DNA from: a virus
Length of the DNA stretch: 26,897 nucleotides
Direction: 5' to 3' (one strand)
IMG/VR virus record: IMGVR_UViG_3300010233_000149
Coordinates: 997 to 27,893 of that record
Shown: positions 1 through 6,987 of the stretch, one piece after another
Layout: each line of letters starts with the position of its first letter
Position numbering within the stretch: the stretch's first letter is position 1
Translations under genes and position numbers: made by a program
Notes under the pieces: generated by a model
What the model was told of the DNA's origin: nothing
Databases searched by the model: none
Seen by the model: the letters and a program-made list of their open reading frames with translations, nothing else

Positions 1-543
1 GACGCCATGGAAGGTGTTGTCAAGGTGGTCTGTGATCGCCTCGACATCCCGTTCGTCTCCTGCCGTGGTTACACGTCGGCCACCTCCATGTGGCAGAACG
101 CACAGATGCTGAAGGAGTTCTCACAGGAAGGCTTGACGCCGGTCATCCTGCATCTGGGCGACCACGATCCTTCGGGCATCGACATGAGCCGGGACATCGA
201 AGAGCGGGTGCGCCTGTACATGGACGGCGAAGGTGACAGCCTGGTCTTCACCCGCATCGCCCTGAATATGGATCAGGTGAAGAAGTACAAGCCACCGGAG
301 AATCCGGCCAAGGTCACTGACTCCCGGTACGACGACTACGTGACCAACTACGGCGAAAGCTCGTGGGAGCTTGACGCTCTCTCGCCGGCAGTGATTGACG
401 ATTTAATCATGGAGGAGATCGGTCAGTACTTGGACAGTGATCGGTACGAGGACTTGCTTCGCCGGGAGAAGACCGAGAAGGCGTTGCTGAATAAGTGCTC
501 CGACAGATGGCCGGCTGTGGCGAAGATGTTGAACAAGAAGTAA
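1..543 (+). CDS. Toprim-domain phage protein (5' truncated)
   Basis: The reading frame is open at the left edge (GAC GCC ATG), so the gene starts outside the window and the ATG at 7 is probably internal. Seen: RGYTSATSMW, then HLGDHDPSGIDMSRDI (around residues 50-65) and ALNMDQVKKYKPPENPAK. The GDHDPSG segment is the Asp-x-Asp half of a Toprim fold as found in Spo11/topoisomerase VI-A-like proteins and in a widespread family of unnamed phage proteins. The conserved Glu of that fold is normally just upstream, so it should lie beyond the edge. Toprim domains bind metal and cut or join nucleic acid; the substrate in this phage family is not known to me. The gene ends 1 nt before the next start, suggesting one operon. 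Family assignment is good, function is uncertain. Confidence 0.8.
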   Translation, partial: DAMEGVVKVVCDRLDIPFVSCRGYTSATSMWQNAQMLKEFSQEGLTPVILHLGDHDPSGIDMSRDIEERVRLYMDGEGDSLVFTRIALNMDQVKKYKPPENPAKVTDSRYDDYVTNYGESSWELDALSPAVIDDLIMEEIGQYLDSDRYEDLLRREKTEKALLNKCSDRWPAVAKMLNKK

Positions 544-544
544 C

Positions 545-811
545 ATGGATGCTCGTGAAAAGCACATTCTCCGTGTTCGTTTTCACAGGTTCATGCTCAT
601 GTTGTTGAGCATGAATGATGCAAAGGCCACTATCCGCTCCGAGAAAATACTCGGAGAATGGGTGTACAGGTATAGGTTGCAAACAACAGACGGGGATCGT
701 GTGGATTTTCTAGTAGACAGAACTGCTCTTTGTACTCACAAAGACCCGTTTTCCATAGCCAGGTTGGCTGCGGCTAACATGCGCCGACAACTTGGCCTGG
801 CACCTACTTGA
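545..811 (+). CDS. Hypothetical protein, 88 aa
   Basis: A small basic protein starting 1 nt after the stop of the Toprim gene, so probably cotranscribed and coupled with it. It has a basic N-terminal helix (REKHILRVRFHRFM), a probable beta-hairpin (WVYRYRLQTTDGDRVDFLVD) and a C-terminal helix. I recognise no family. Its stop codon TGA overlaps the -35 box of the promoter for the tail chaperone gene, so the operon boundary lies here. Confidence 0.65.
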   Translation: MDAREKHILRVRFHRFMLMLLSMNDAKATIRSEKILGEWVYRYRLQTTDGDRVDFLVDRTALCTHKDPFSIARLAAANMRRQLGLAPT

Positions 812-835
812 CTTTCCTTCCATCTGTGGTACACT
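808..835 (+). promoter_or_regulatory. Promoter, TGTGGTACACTT class, before tail chaperone gene
   Basis: TTGACT (808-813), a 16-nt spacer and TACACT (830-835). The 12-mer TGTGGTACACTT at 825-836 recurs at 1637, 3629 (one base changed) and 10220. Predicted transcription starts near 842, giving a leader of about 30 nt with an AAGAGG ribosome site before the ATG at 872. Confidence 0.7.
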
Positions 836-871
836 TCTAGTTCGTTCAGTTACTTTAACAAGAGGTTCCTC

Positions 872-1276
872 ATGCCGACATACAAATCGTTCAAAACCAG
901 TTCCCAAAAAGAAACTACTGGTATTTACTTCGACCTTGGTGATGACGGAAAGTTTCTACTTGCCCGCAGCGGCGGCGCAAACGATAAGTTCGAGAAGGCG
1001 TTTATGACGGCCATGAAACCCCACAAAAGCGCCGTCAAGACTGAGACACTGAGCTCTACCATGGCCAACAAAATTCTGGCCGGCGTCTACGCGGATTCAG
1101 TTATCCTGGGTTGGGAAGGGGTGACTGGCGAAGACGGACAATCCCTGCCATACTCCCGTGACAACTGTGTCAAGCTCCTGACAGACTTGCCCGACCTGTT
1201 TGCGGAACTTAGGAAGCACTCCAGTGACATGGGAAATTTCAAAGATGAGATGAACCTGGACGCCGCAAAAAACTAA
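872..1276 (+). CDS. Tail assembly chaperone, short form (gpG-like)
   Basis: 134 aa. The pattern LLARSGGANDKFEKAF, then ILGWEGVTGEDGQSLPYS, then LLTDLPDLFAEL matches the first of the paired tail assembly chaperones of siphoviruses as I know the family. These bind the tape-measure protein while the tail tube is built. The start ATG has AAGAGG 6 nt upstream and a promoter at 808. The gene ends GCA AAA AAC TAA, so a canonical A AAA AAC slippery heptamer sits in the correct phase directly before the stop, followed by a stem-loop. This is the lambda G/GT arrangement and supports the assignment independently of similarity. Oddity: no tape-measure gene follows; that gene is on the other strand at the right edge. 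Confidence 0.85.
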   Translation: MPTYKSFKTSSQKETTGIYFDLGDDGKFLLARSGGANDKFEKAFMTAMKPHKSAVKTETLSSTMANKILAGVYADSVILGWEGVTGEDGQSLPYSRDNCVKLLTDLPDLFAELRKHSSDMGNFKDEMNLDAAKN

Positions 1277-1323
1277 GTGCCTGCCTCCTCTACCAGTTAG
1301 AACACGGTGAGCATGAGGCAGGC
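1267..1323 (+). promoter_or_regulatory. Programmed -1 ribosomal frameshift signal
   Basis: The slippery heptamer AAAAAAC at 1267-1273 is read as (GC)A AAA AAC in the zero frame, exactly X XXY YYZ. After a 5-nt spacer (1274-1278) comes a perfect 9-bp G+C-rich stem, GCCTGCCTC (1279-1287) with GAGGCAGGC (1315-1323), and a 27-nt loop that could also form a pseudoknot. A -1 slip moves the ribosome into the frame that continues without a stop to 1617. Site, phase, spacing and an open downstream frame all agree. Confidence 0.88.
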
Positions 1324-1617
1324 TTGATTGAAAACGCTAAGCGATCTCGTCGTCCACTTCCGGACATAATTCTCAATGCGCCGACCTATGATGACGATTT
1401 GAAGTTTTATTGGAGGGCCTTCTGGAGGCTCTCCTCGTGCCGATCTATCGGTTTCGGCATTGGACCAATACCTATCTCAGACATCTTCCTGTACTGCAAA
1501 CAATTCAAACTTGACCACGAAGATACCGCCGACTTCGTTTTTATGATCCAGAAGATGGACGAGACGTTCCTGGATTTCCATCGTGCACAATCGGAGAAGG
1601 ACAGACCAAAGAAGTAA
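1273..1617 (+). CDS. Tail assembly chaperone, frameshift extension (gpT-like)
   Basis: Read in the -1 frame from the slippery site, this adds 114 aa to the 134 aa of the short form, giving a fusion of about 248 aa. Translation from 1273 runs LSACLLYQLEHGEHEAGLIE and on into a protein-like sequence with FYWRAFWRLSSCRSIGFGIG and PIPISDIFLYCKQFKLDHED. The FYW-AF-LS-R and PIP patterns are those of second tail chaperones in other phages. A separate start at TTG 1324 is possible, but the only purine-rich sequence before it forms the 3' arm of the frameshift stem, and the frame upstream is open and protein-like, so I prefer the fusion. In lambda the minor fusion product recruits the tape measure and tube protein. 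Confidence 0.8.
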   Translation, partial: LSACLLYQLEHGEHEAGLIENAKRSRRPLPDIILNAPTYDDDLKFYWRAFWRLSSCRSIGFGIGPIPISDIFLYCKQFKLDHEDTADFVFMIQKMDETFLDFHRAQSEKDRPKK

Positions 1618-1618
1618 G

Positions 1619-1647
1619 TTGCATATGAAACAACCGTGTGGTACACT
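1619..1647 (+). promoter_or_regulatory. Promoter before the sigma factor gene
   Basis: TTGCAT (1619-1624), a 17-nt spacer and TACACT (1642-1647) inside TGTGGTACACTT (1637-1648). The ATG at 1663 is 15 nt after the -10 box. The untranslated leader would therefore be about 9 nt with no Shine-Dalgarno sequence. Confidence 0.65.
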
Positions 1648-1662
1648 TAACCCAGTTATACG

Positions 1663-2487
1663 ATGGTCCATTCGCCATTTAAGTTTATCTGCCACCTCGA
1701 ATTTCGTCGTGGGTCTTACGTTAAAAAAGCACTGGCATACGTTCTCCCTGACTTCCCCTCATGCCCCGTAACCCATGATCTACGATCCCTCGTCCCCAGT
1801 TCCTCGAAGAACCTTCTCGAAACTCCCGACAACCTAACTCGCGAACAAGAGAGTGTCGTCTTTTTGTATCTGAATTTCTGTAAGCAACAGTACAACAAGA
1901 ACCTGAAGTTGCTTACTCGCAACAAGGTGGAGACTCCTGCTCTATCTCTGTGGTTACAGAAGATAAGACACATGGAAGAGTACATTTGTCGAAACAACAT
2001 TCGTCTGGTTACGGCTCTGGTCGGTAGGTATGCCTACCACAATGCGGCATTGTCATGGAACGAAGCTGTATCTGTGGGACAGGAGGCTCTGCTTAATGCC
2101 ACTCACAGGTTTGACGTGTCACGTGGATTCAAGTTCAGCACATACGCTTCGACAGCAATACTACGTGACCTGAGCAAAGCCAATGTAAAGCAGCAAACCC
2201 ATGGGAAAAGATTTTCTCAGATGCCCGAAACGTTTCCAGAAGGAGACAAGGCCATCACTGTAGAAGATAAATCGGATACGGAAGAATCCTTGGACATGTT
2301 GCGAAAAGTATTGGCCGAAAACACGGCAGGTTTGAACGAACACGAGAAGATAGTTATCTCTCACCGATTCTCTGACACTAAGTGTACGCTGGACGATGTG
2401 GCTGCAATCATCGGTCTGACCCGCGAGAGGGCGAGACAGATACAGGTGTCGGCGTTGGCGAAGCTGCGGAAGGTCATGGTCCAATGA
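1663..2487 (+). CDS. Phage-encoded sigma-70 family RNA polymerase sigma factor
   Basis: 274 aa. Region 2 spans about residues 106-172 (NNIRLVTALVGRY, then SVGQEALLNATHRFD, then RGFKFSTYASTAILRDLSKA). Region 4 spans about 222-270, with a helix-turn-helix LDDVAAIIGLTRERARQIQ. Region 1.1 is absent and the linker between the domains is short, as in compact phage and alternative sigma factors. It should bind host core polymerase and direct it to phage promoters. In region 2.4 the usual Trp-Trp after FSTYA is replaced by Ser-Thr, which suggests changed -10 recognition or melting. The gene is preceded by a promoter of the TGTGGTACACTT class, so it may act on itself. Its stop overlaps the next start (ATGA). 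No Shine-Dalgarno is visible before ATG 1663. Confidence 0.9.
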   Translation: MVHSPFKFICHLEFRRGSYVKKALAYVLPDFPSCPVTHDLRSLVPSSSKNLLETPDNLTREQESVVFLYLNFCKQQYNKNLKLLTRNKVETPALSLWLQKIRHMEEYICRNNIRLVTALVGRYAYHNAALSWNEAVSVGQEALLNATHRFDVSRGFKFSTYASTAILRDLSKANVKQQTHGKRFSQMPETFPEGDKAITVEDKSDTEESLDMLRKVLAENTAGLNEHEKIVISHRFSDTKCTLDDVAAIIGLTRERARQIQVSALAKLRKVMVQ

Positions 2488-3107
2488 AGGAGGAAGTGCC
2501 ACAGGGAATGAAGAGGTGTAGTCGTAAGGATAAGTGCTGCGCGTTGGGTGGACCGGTGCAGTTGGTGGGAAACTACACATTAAACAGGGCGTTAAAAGAC
2601 GGACTGAGTTGCGTATGCCGACACTGTATAAAGGCCAACACCAATACTAGCAAAATGAAAGAGTACCGGAGATCGTATAATTCTAAAAACAGGGCATACC
2701 GAGACGACTTGGGTAAAAAATGGAGAAGCAAAATCGAGGTTCGGTGCAGATTGACTTTAGGTACTTCTAAAAGAACTGCTAAAAAGTACGGTTATACTCC
2801 ATGTACGGCATCTTATGAAGAGTTACTATTGGCTTTCTCAGGTAAGTGTCACATCTGTGGAGCTAAGGAACAAGACAGTAGTCAAAAACTACACATGGAT
2901 CACAGCCATGTAACCGGCCAGTTTCGTGGGTGGCTGTGTTTTAGCTGCAATCACGCTCTCGGAAATGTTAAAGACTCCCCCGAAACTCTCCGATCTCTTA
3001 TACAGTATCTTGAAAGGGCGAAAGAATGTCTCAACCTGCCAGTAGCCATGCTTCAGAAGAATGCTCCTACCCCCGTTGCCGACGCCCCGTTGTTCTCAAG
3101 TACCTGA
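2484..3107 (+). CDS. Endonuclease VII-like HNH endonuclease
   Basis: 207 aa. The core at about residues 121-176 reads KCHICG, then LHMDHSHVTGQFRGWLCFSC, then NHALG and LIQYLE. This is the recombination endonuclease VII (T4 gp49-like) HNH fold with two zinc-binding CxxC pairs. A further Cys cluster, CVCRHC, lies at residues 43-48. Such enzymes cut branched DNA before packaging or act as free-standing homing endonucleases. The start ATG overlaps the sigma stop (ATGA); an alternative ATG lies at 2508. The gene is visibly richer in A+T than its neighbours, which suggests separate acquisition. Its C-terminal 27 residues overlap the next ORF at 3026. Confidence 0.85.
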   Translation: MKEEVPQGMKRCSRKDKCCALGGPVQLVGNYTLNRALKDGLSCVCRHCIKANTNTSKMKEYRRSYNSKNRAYRDDLGKKWRSKIEVRCRLTLGTSKRTAKKYGYTPCTASYEELLLAFSGKCHICGAKEQDSSQKLHMDHSHVTGQFRGWLCFSCNHALGNVKDSPETLRSLIQYLERAKECLNLPVAMLQKNAPTPVADAPLFSST

Positions 3108-3334
3108 AGCGTCTACTGTGTCAACATCATTGGGAAAGGGAATGCAATGAAGAACAATCTTACAGACCACGAGAAACGCCAACTGGAAGCATCCCTGGAG
3201 CAGATGAAGCCGCTCCTGACTCTCTATCTGTTGACGCCGTACCAAGTGGCCAAGGCACTGGAGAAAAAGTTGATGCTTCGGGTGACACCGACCATGGTCC
3301 TTCGGCGGGTGGGACCACAGGGGAAGCTCTTTAA
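3026..3334 (+). CDS. Possible zinc-finger protein in overlapping frame
   Basis: An ORF of 102 aa starting inside the end of the HNH gene and overlapping the next gene (3147-3608) in another frame. Its first 45 residues are ordered and contain C-x4-C-x13-C-x2-H (CSYPRC, then LLCQHHWE), a plausible zinc knuckle. AAAGGG stands 7 nt before ATG 3026. From about residue 45 the sequence becomes low-complexity (Gly, Ala, Asp, Ser), as expected of a shadow frame of 3147-3608. Either this is a real overlapping gene or the tail is an out-of-frame extension of a short real one. Confidence 0.4.
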   Translation: MSQPASSHASEECSYPRCRRPVVLKYLKRLLCQHHWERECNEEQSYRPRETPTGSIPGADEAAPDSLSVDAVPSGQGTGEKVDASGDTDHGPSAGGTTGEAL

Positions 3335-3608
3335 ACACGAGTGGCCGAAGTCCTCGTCAGTGGGCACTCAGATACTGGACCAAACCACGATCACGGAACT
3401 ACTGGAGGCTATTGCCCGATCTGTTGCCATACTTACGACGCCTGCGTTTGCGGCTAAACCAGCCCTCGTCCCTCTTGATCCAGTCATTGCTGAGTTTCTG
3501 GAAAAGATCGACTACCCGGCCGCATCAGAGCCGGAAGAGACCGACGCCGACGTGATGTCCAATCGATTCGATCCAGCGGCGCTGGACAAAAAGGCGATTC
3601 ACGTCTGA
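3147..3608 (+). CDS. Hypothetical protein, 153 aa
   Basis: The N-terminal two thirds is mostly helical and basic, with a helix-turn-helix-like stretch LLTPYQVAKALEKKLMLRVT (residues 27-46). The C-terminal third is acidic and Pro/Ala-rich. AAAGGG precedes ATG 3147 by about 8 nt. I do not recognise a family; DNA binding is only a suggestion. The stop lies 3 nt before a promoter region. Confidence 0.65.
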   Translation: MKNNLTDHEKRQLEASLEQMKPLLTLYLLTPYQVAKALEKKLMLRVTPTMVLRRVGPQGKLFKHEWPKSSSVGTQILDQTTITELLEAIARSVAILTTPAFAAKPALVPLDPVIAEFLEKIDYPAASEPEETDADVMSNRFDPAALDKKAIHV

Positions 3609-3611
3609 TAC

Positions 3612-3639
3612 TTGACTTCCCCCGCATATGTGATACACT
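3612..3639 (+). promoter_or_regulatory. Promoter, TGTGATACACTT class
   Basis: TTGACT (3612-3617), a 16-nt spacer and TACACT (3634-3639), within TGTGATACACTT (3629-3640). It drives the lipoprotein gene with a leader of about 33 nt carrying AGGAG (3666-3670) before ATG 3679. Confidence 0.7.
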
Positions 3640-3678
3640 TGCGTGACTGACAATATCATTCACACAGGAGTATCGCTT

Positions 3679-4377
3679 ATGCGTCATGCCTCTTTTCTGC
3701 TTGCTTCGTTACTTGCTTTGACACTTCTTTTTGGATGTTCCGCCACCGTCCCGGCGACGGTGCCCCAGGGCGCACAGGCACAAACTGGTTTGGACGGTAT
3801 CAGCAACGATCTGACGACTATCTCCACGGCATCATCGGCCATCGTCACCGATGCAGCGGCAACGCAGCCGTCGATTACCGATATCAAACAGAATGCCATC
3901 ACAATTCAGGCCACGTCGAGCCACGGCGGGAAACTGGTTGTCACCGTCAAGGACAGCGTGAACACGTTGAATAATGACTACCAGGTCGTTGCCAAGAAGT
4001 GGAACGATGAGCAGGACTATTTCATGGGACCGAAGTTTTACCGCGATTTACACAGGCTCGAATTCGTTCTCGGTCTTGTTGTTCTCGGATTTATCCTTCT
4101 TCAACTCGCCCCCGAAATCGGCATCCCAGCACTCGCCGGCGCGGCCAATATCGCCGGACACATCCTCACTGGATTTACCGTCCTGTTGTTGAAGCTCGCC
4201 TCCAAAGCCACCAAATGGATTGCTGCCAAGAGTGCACCTGTCATCGCTGACGTGGGCACTGACATCGGCAAGCTCGTGTCATCGGCGGCGTCAAAGACCA
4301 GCACTGCCCTGGCTGTTGCGGCACCGCAGGTTGCTGCGGCATCTATCCCGGCCGTGGTGCAGGCTGTTACGAAGTAA
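3679..4377 (+). CDS. Phage lipoprotein with membrane segments, 232 aa
   Basis: The start is ATG 3679, 8 nt after AGGAG; the longer reading from GTG 3643 begins about 3 nt from the -10 box and is unlikely. Residues 1-20 form a lipoprotein signal peptide ending LLFGC, so Cys20 would be lipidated and the protein anchored in a membrane. A long hydrophobic region follows (LEFVLGLVVLGFILLQLAP and then ILTGFTVLLLKLAS), enough for one or two membrane helices. The C-terminus is Ala/Val-rich. I recognise no family. A role in envelope passage, lysis or superinfection exclusion is possible from topology only. It has its own promoter and is followed by two hairpins. Confidence 0.7.
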   Translation: MRHASFLLASLLALTLLFGCSATVPATVPQGAQAQTGLDGISNDLTTISTASSAIVTDAAATQPSITDIKQNAITIQATSSHGGKLVVTVKDSVNTLNNDYQVVAKKWNDEQDYFMGPKFYRDLHRLEFVLGLVVLGFILLQLAPEIGIPALAGAANIAGHILTGFTVLLLKLASKATKWIAAKSAPVIADVGTDIGKLVSSAASKTSTALAVAAPQVAAASIPAVVQAVTK

Positions 4378-4384
4378 CGGATAA

Positions 4385-4410
4385 AGTAGACCCTGGGTAC
4401 ACGGTCTACT
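4385..4410 (+). terminator. Hairpin after lipoprotein gene
   Basis: Perfect 8-bp inverted repeat AGTAGACC (4385-4392) with GGTCTACT (4403-4410) and a 10-nt loop, 7 nt after the lipoprotein stop. No T-run follows, so it is an RNA structure or a weak, factor-dependent terminator rather than a clear intrinsic one. Confidence 0.4.
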
Positions 4411-4455
4411 GCGACTAGGGTTTGGCTCTTCCAACAAAATAAAAAGAGTAGCCGC

Positions 4456-4487
4456 GCCGGCAGGGCAGGAAATCCCAATCTGCCGGC
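4456..4487 (+). terminator. Hairpin upstream of glycosyltransferase gene
   Basis: Perfect 8-bp G+C-rich inverted repeat GCCGGCAG (4456-4463) with CTGCCGGC (4480-4487) and a 16-nt loop, followed by ATTCCTTT. It could be a weak terminator or a leader structure; the GGAG ribosome site of the next gene (4497-4500) lies just outside it. Confidence 0.45.
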
Positions 4488-4506
4488 ATTCCTTTCGGAG
4501 TCACTG

Positions 4507-5397
4507 ATGAAGACCATTGATGTCCTTAACGCGGCGGTTGAACAATCACTTCCCAACGCTCCTGTCCAAACTCCGAAGCAGCCCATTCTGATCTCTCTGG
4601 TGATCCCGACCCAGACGCAGGAAAAAGCACAGCAGTGTGTGCAAATTTGGGGCAACGCTCTCAACGATCTGCCGGCACATTCCGTGGAGCTTCTGCCGCA
4701 GGTTGGTTGTTCGTCAATGTCTGAAGCATACAATAAGGGACTGGCTGCGGCGAAGGGGATGATTACCATCTTCAGCCACAACGATAACTACCCTTTCCCC
4801 CTGGAGCAAAACAAGGTCGGCAACCGAATCCTCGAACACATGTCCAAAGCAGATGTGATCGGAGTTGCCGGCGCGAGCCGGGTAGTGGCTGATAAGTGGT
4901 ACATGGCCGGCCGGCCATACTGCTTCGGACTCGTGGTCAACGTCTCCCCTACCAACCCACCGCCTCCCGGTATGATCCCCCTGAGCACCGCGATCTGGGA
5001 AATCCCGGCCAAGAGAGTAATGGGGATCAAGGTTCTTGATGGATGCTGCATCATCGCCAAGACGGACGTGGCCAAGAAGATCGGGTGGGACACCCGGTAC
5101 AAACACTTCCACGGCTACGACGTTGACTTCTCCTACGAAGCCTCCCGCGCCGGCTACAAGGTCGCGGTGGTGAGCGATCTTCTCATGTGCCACCAGTCGG
5201 CCGGCAGCTACAACCAGCCGGAATGGGCCACGGCAGCGGAAGAGTTTATGAAGAAGTTCGACGGTTGTTTCTCCGCTCATCCGACTCTGGGAATGGTCTA
5301 CGCCTACGGCAATCTTGGCGGCGCTGATCCGATTACCGTGTATCGAAATCTGAAGGCTCTGATGAGCATGACACAGGAAGAGGTTACAGCAGCGTGA
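4507..5397 (+). CDS. GT-A-fold glycosyltransferase-like protein
   Basis: 296 aa with GGAG 6 nt before the start. Seen: a beta-strand start ISLVIPTQTQEK, then SMSEAYNKGLAAAKGMITIF, SHND (a candidate metal/nucleotide-sugar DxD-type site), KRVMGIKVLDGCCIIAKTDV and HFHGYDVDFSYEASRAGYKV. This order fits a family 2-type glycosyltransferase acting in the cytoplasm on a nucleotide sugar. It is clearly paralogous to the gene at 12956-13735 (shared EAYN, SH(N/H)D, PAKRV-G---LDG, HDV/YDVDFS blocks). The stop overlaps the DNA methyltransferase start (GTGA). Acceptor unknown: host surface glycan, virion protein or DNA. Confidence 0.75.
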   Translation: MKTIDVLNAAVEQSLPNAPVQTPKQPILISLVIPTQTQEKAQQCVQIWGNALNDLPAHSVELLPQVGCSSMSEAYNKGLAAAKGMITIFSHNDNYPFPLEQNKVGNRILEHMSKADVIGVAGASRVVADKWYMAGRPYCFGLVVNVSPTNPPPPGMIPLSTAIWEIPAKRVMGIKVLDGCCIIAKTDVAKKIGWDTRYKHFHGYDVDFSYEASRAGYKVAVVSDLLMCHQSAGSYNQPEWATAAEEFMKKFDGCFSAHPTLGMVYAYGNLGGADPITVYRNLKALMSMTQEEVTAA

Positions 5398-6131
5398 TAC
5401 GGTTACTTCAAAAAACAATGCCTGATGGTCTATCGGAAGTCAAATCTGACTCTGTTCGGCTTGCGTTTGCTGACCCTCCCTACAACATAGGTGTGAAGTA
5501 TGAGGATGACCCCACTCAAGATAACTTGACAGCGGGAGACTACAGGTACTGGTGTTGTCGGATACTTGCCGATATGCGTAGATTACTTTGTCCAGGCGGT
5601 GTTCTCTTCTGGTTATGCCCGTCATCACACATGGATTTTATTCCTCATTTTCTCAGTTCCTATATCGGCACCTGTGTGTACAGAATTGTCAAACAGGAAA
5701 CTTTTGCGCAGTACCAGCAGAAGACACTTACCGACGACTATCGAATGCTTTTCTGCTACCAAAAGCCCGGTGGTCCCCTTGTCTTCAACCCCGACGCGAT
5801 CCGCATCCCGTCCGCTCGGCAGGAAAAGTACAACGACAAACGCGCCAACCCAGACGGTCGCGTCCCAGGCCAGGTGTGGAATATTCGCCGGCTTCAAGGC
5901 ACGTCCATCGACCATGTTCCATGGCACCCCGCTCAACTTCCTCCGGAATTGTTGCTGAGGATCATCAAGGGATGGTCGAACCCAGGCGACTTGTGCCTAG
6001 ACGCTTTCGCGGGCAGCGGTAGCTTCGGTGTGGCCTGCCATAGAACCGGTCGCAACTGTGTGATGATCGAACAGAGTCCACTGTATTGTGAGAACATTCA
6101 GAACAGGATTGATGCACTGGAGAAGGTATGA
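5394..6131 (+). CDS. Orphan DNA methyltransferase, N6-adenine, beta-class order
   Basis: 245 aa, starting at GTG 5394 in a GTGA overlap with the previous gene. Motif IV, DPPYNIG, lies near the N-terminus (about residues 27-33). HPAQLPPELLLRIIKGW and the SAM-binding motif I, LDAFAGSGSFGVAC, lie near the C-terminus. IV-before-I order with DPPY is the beta class of amino-methyltransferases, usually adenine-N6. No restriction endonuclease gene is adjacent, so the likely role is protecting phage DNA from host restriction or marking it for regulation or packaging. Recognition site unknown. Confidence 0.88.
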   Translation: MIRLLQKTMPDGLSEVKSDSVRLAFADPPYNIGVKYEDDPTQDNLTAGDYRYWCCRILADMRRLLCPGGVLFWLCPSSHMDFIPHFLSSYIGTCVYRIVKQETFAQYQQKTLTDDYRMLFCYQKPGGPLVFNPDAIRIPSARQEKYNDKRANPDGRVPGQVWNIRRLQGTSIDHVPWHPAQLPPELLLRIIKGWSNPGDLCLDAFAGSGSFGVACHRTGRNCVMIEQSPLYCENIQNRIDALEKV

Positions 6132-6331
6132 AGCAACAGCACAGCGACAGGGACGTTCTGAAACTGGTCAAGATCATCGACAACAACGGCACCAATCTCA
6201 CGAAGAGCGAGATTACTTTCATTGCCGGAATCATCGATAGCGGGCAGACGGAATTCTCCATTGCCGAAATGCTACGAGCCGTCAGGATTCACCAGAAGCG
6301 AGTCGTCAATGGCAGACCGGAGGAGGATTGA
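6128..6331 (+). CDS. Hypothetical protein, 67 aa
   Basis: A small helical protein coupled to the methyltransferase by an ATGA overlap (6128-6131). The sequence ends AVRIHQKRVVNGRPEED. No family recognised. GGAGG in its last codons serves as the ribosome site of the next gene. Confidence 0.65.
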   Translation: MKQQHSDRDVLKLVKIIDNNGTNLTKSEITFIAGIIDSGQTEFSIAEMLRAVRIHQKRVVNGRPEED

Positions 6332-6333
6332 AC

Positions 6334-6978
6334 ATGACACCAGTACCACAAACACGACATGCCTACTACCGAGTCCGAGTCATCGCACTGGCCAAGCCTA
6401 GTGTGAATGACGCCGGACTGGTTCAACAACTGCGCAACTATGACAATTTTGCGGCAGCGTCGGTGGGCAACGATGGTGAACCGCGACAGCCGATCCTTTG
6501 GGATCGTACTGCATTGCTTGTCACAATGAAGAACTTCAGCGCCCTGCATCCGGATTACTTCCTTATCGTCACTACCACCAGCGAACGAGATGTCCTACTT
6601 CCAGTGCAATGGTACTTCTACAAAGGTGGCTACATTCCCGCCAATATTATTGAATACAACGGAGCATCGTTCGTGGATTACCTGAGTAAGCCGAATCCGA
6701 ATCTAAATGATCTTCCCGCCGATGACGAGTGGGAACTTCGCACGAAACAGAGCAACCATTCCATGTCCAAGGAAAAGTTCTGGGTCATGGAGGTGGTAAA
6801 GAGTCCGATCAAGCAACTGTTGAAACGAATCTTCCCTGTGGACGAAACTGTGCTGATCGAAGTCTGGAACGCCGGCCATGAAGATAAGTTCGTTGCTCCG
6901 ATGCGGCGTGAGCACCTGCTTTATTGGCTTACATCCAAAATCACGCCTCCAAGTAACCCTCAACCATCCATCGGATAA
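6334..6978 (+). CDS. Hypothetical protein, 214 aa
   Basis: Start chosen at ATG 6334, about 9 nt after GGAGG; the TTG at 6328 overlapping the previous stop leaves only 3 nt. The protein is soluble and mixed alpha/beta, without signal peptide or membrane segment. It includes DYFLIVTTTSERDVLLPVQW and a C-terminal MRREHLLYWLTSKITPPSN. I do not recognise a family. It lies in the methyltransferase operon. Confidence 0.65.
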   Translation: MTPVPQTRHAYYRVRVIALAKPSVNDAGLVQQLRNYDNFAAASVGNDGEPRQPILWDRTALLVTMKNFSALHPDYFLIVTTTSERDVLLPVQWYFYKGGYIPANIIEYNGASFVDYLSKPNPNLNDLPADDEWELRTKQSNHSMSKEKFWVMEVVKSPIKQLLKRIFPVDETVLIEVWNAGHEDKFVAPMRREHLLYWLTSKITPPSNPQPSIG

Positions 6979-6987
6979 AGGATTCCC

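Noticed and set aside
1324-1617. Independent gene starting at TTG 1324
   Set aside because: The frame is open upstream to the slippery heptamer and codes protein-like sequence; the apparent ribosome site is the 3' arm of the frameshift stem.
4101-5418. Overlapping leftward ORFs of 226 and 234 aa
   Set aside because: Both are antisense to the lipoprotein and glycosyltransferase genes and show no recognisable motifs.
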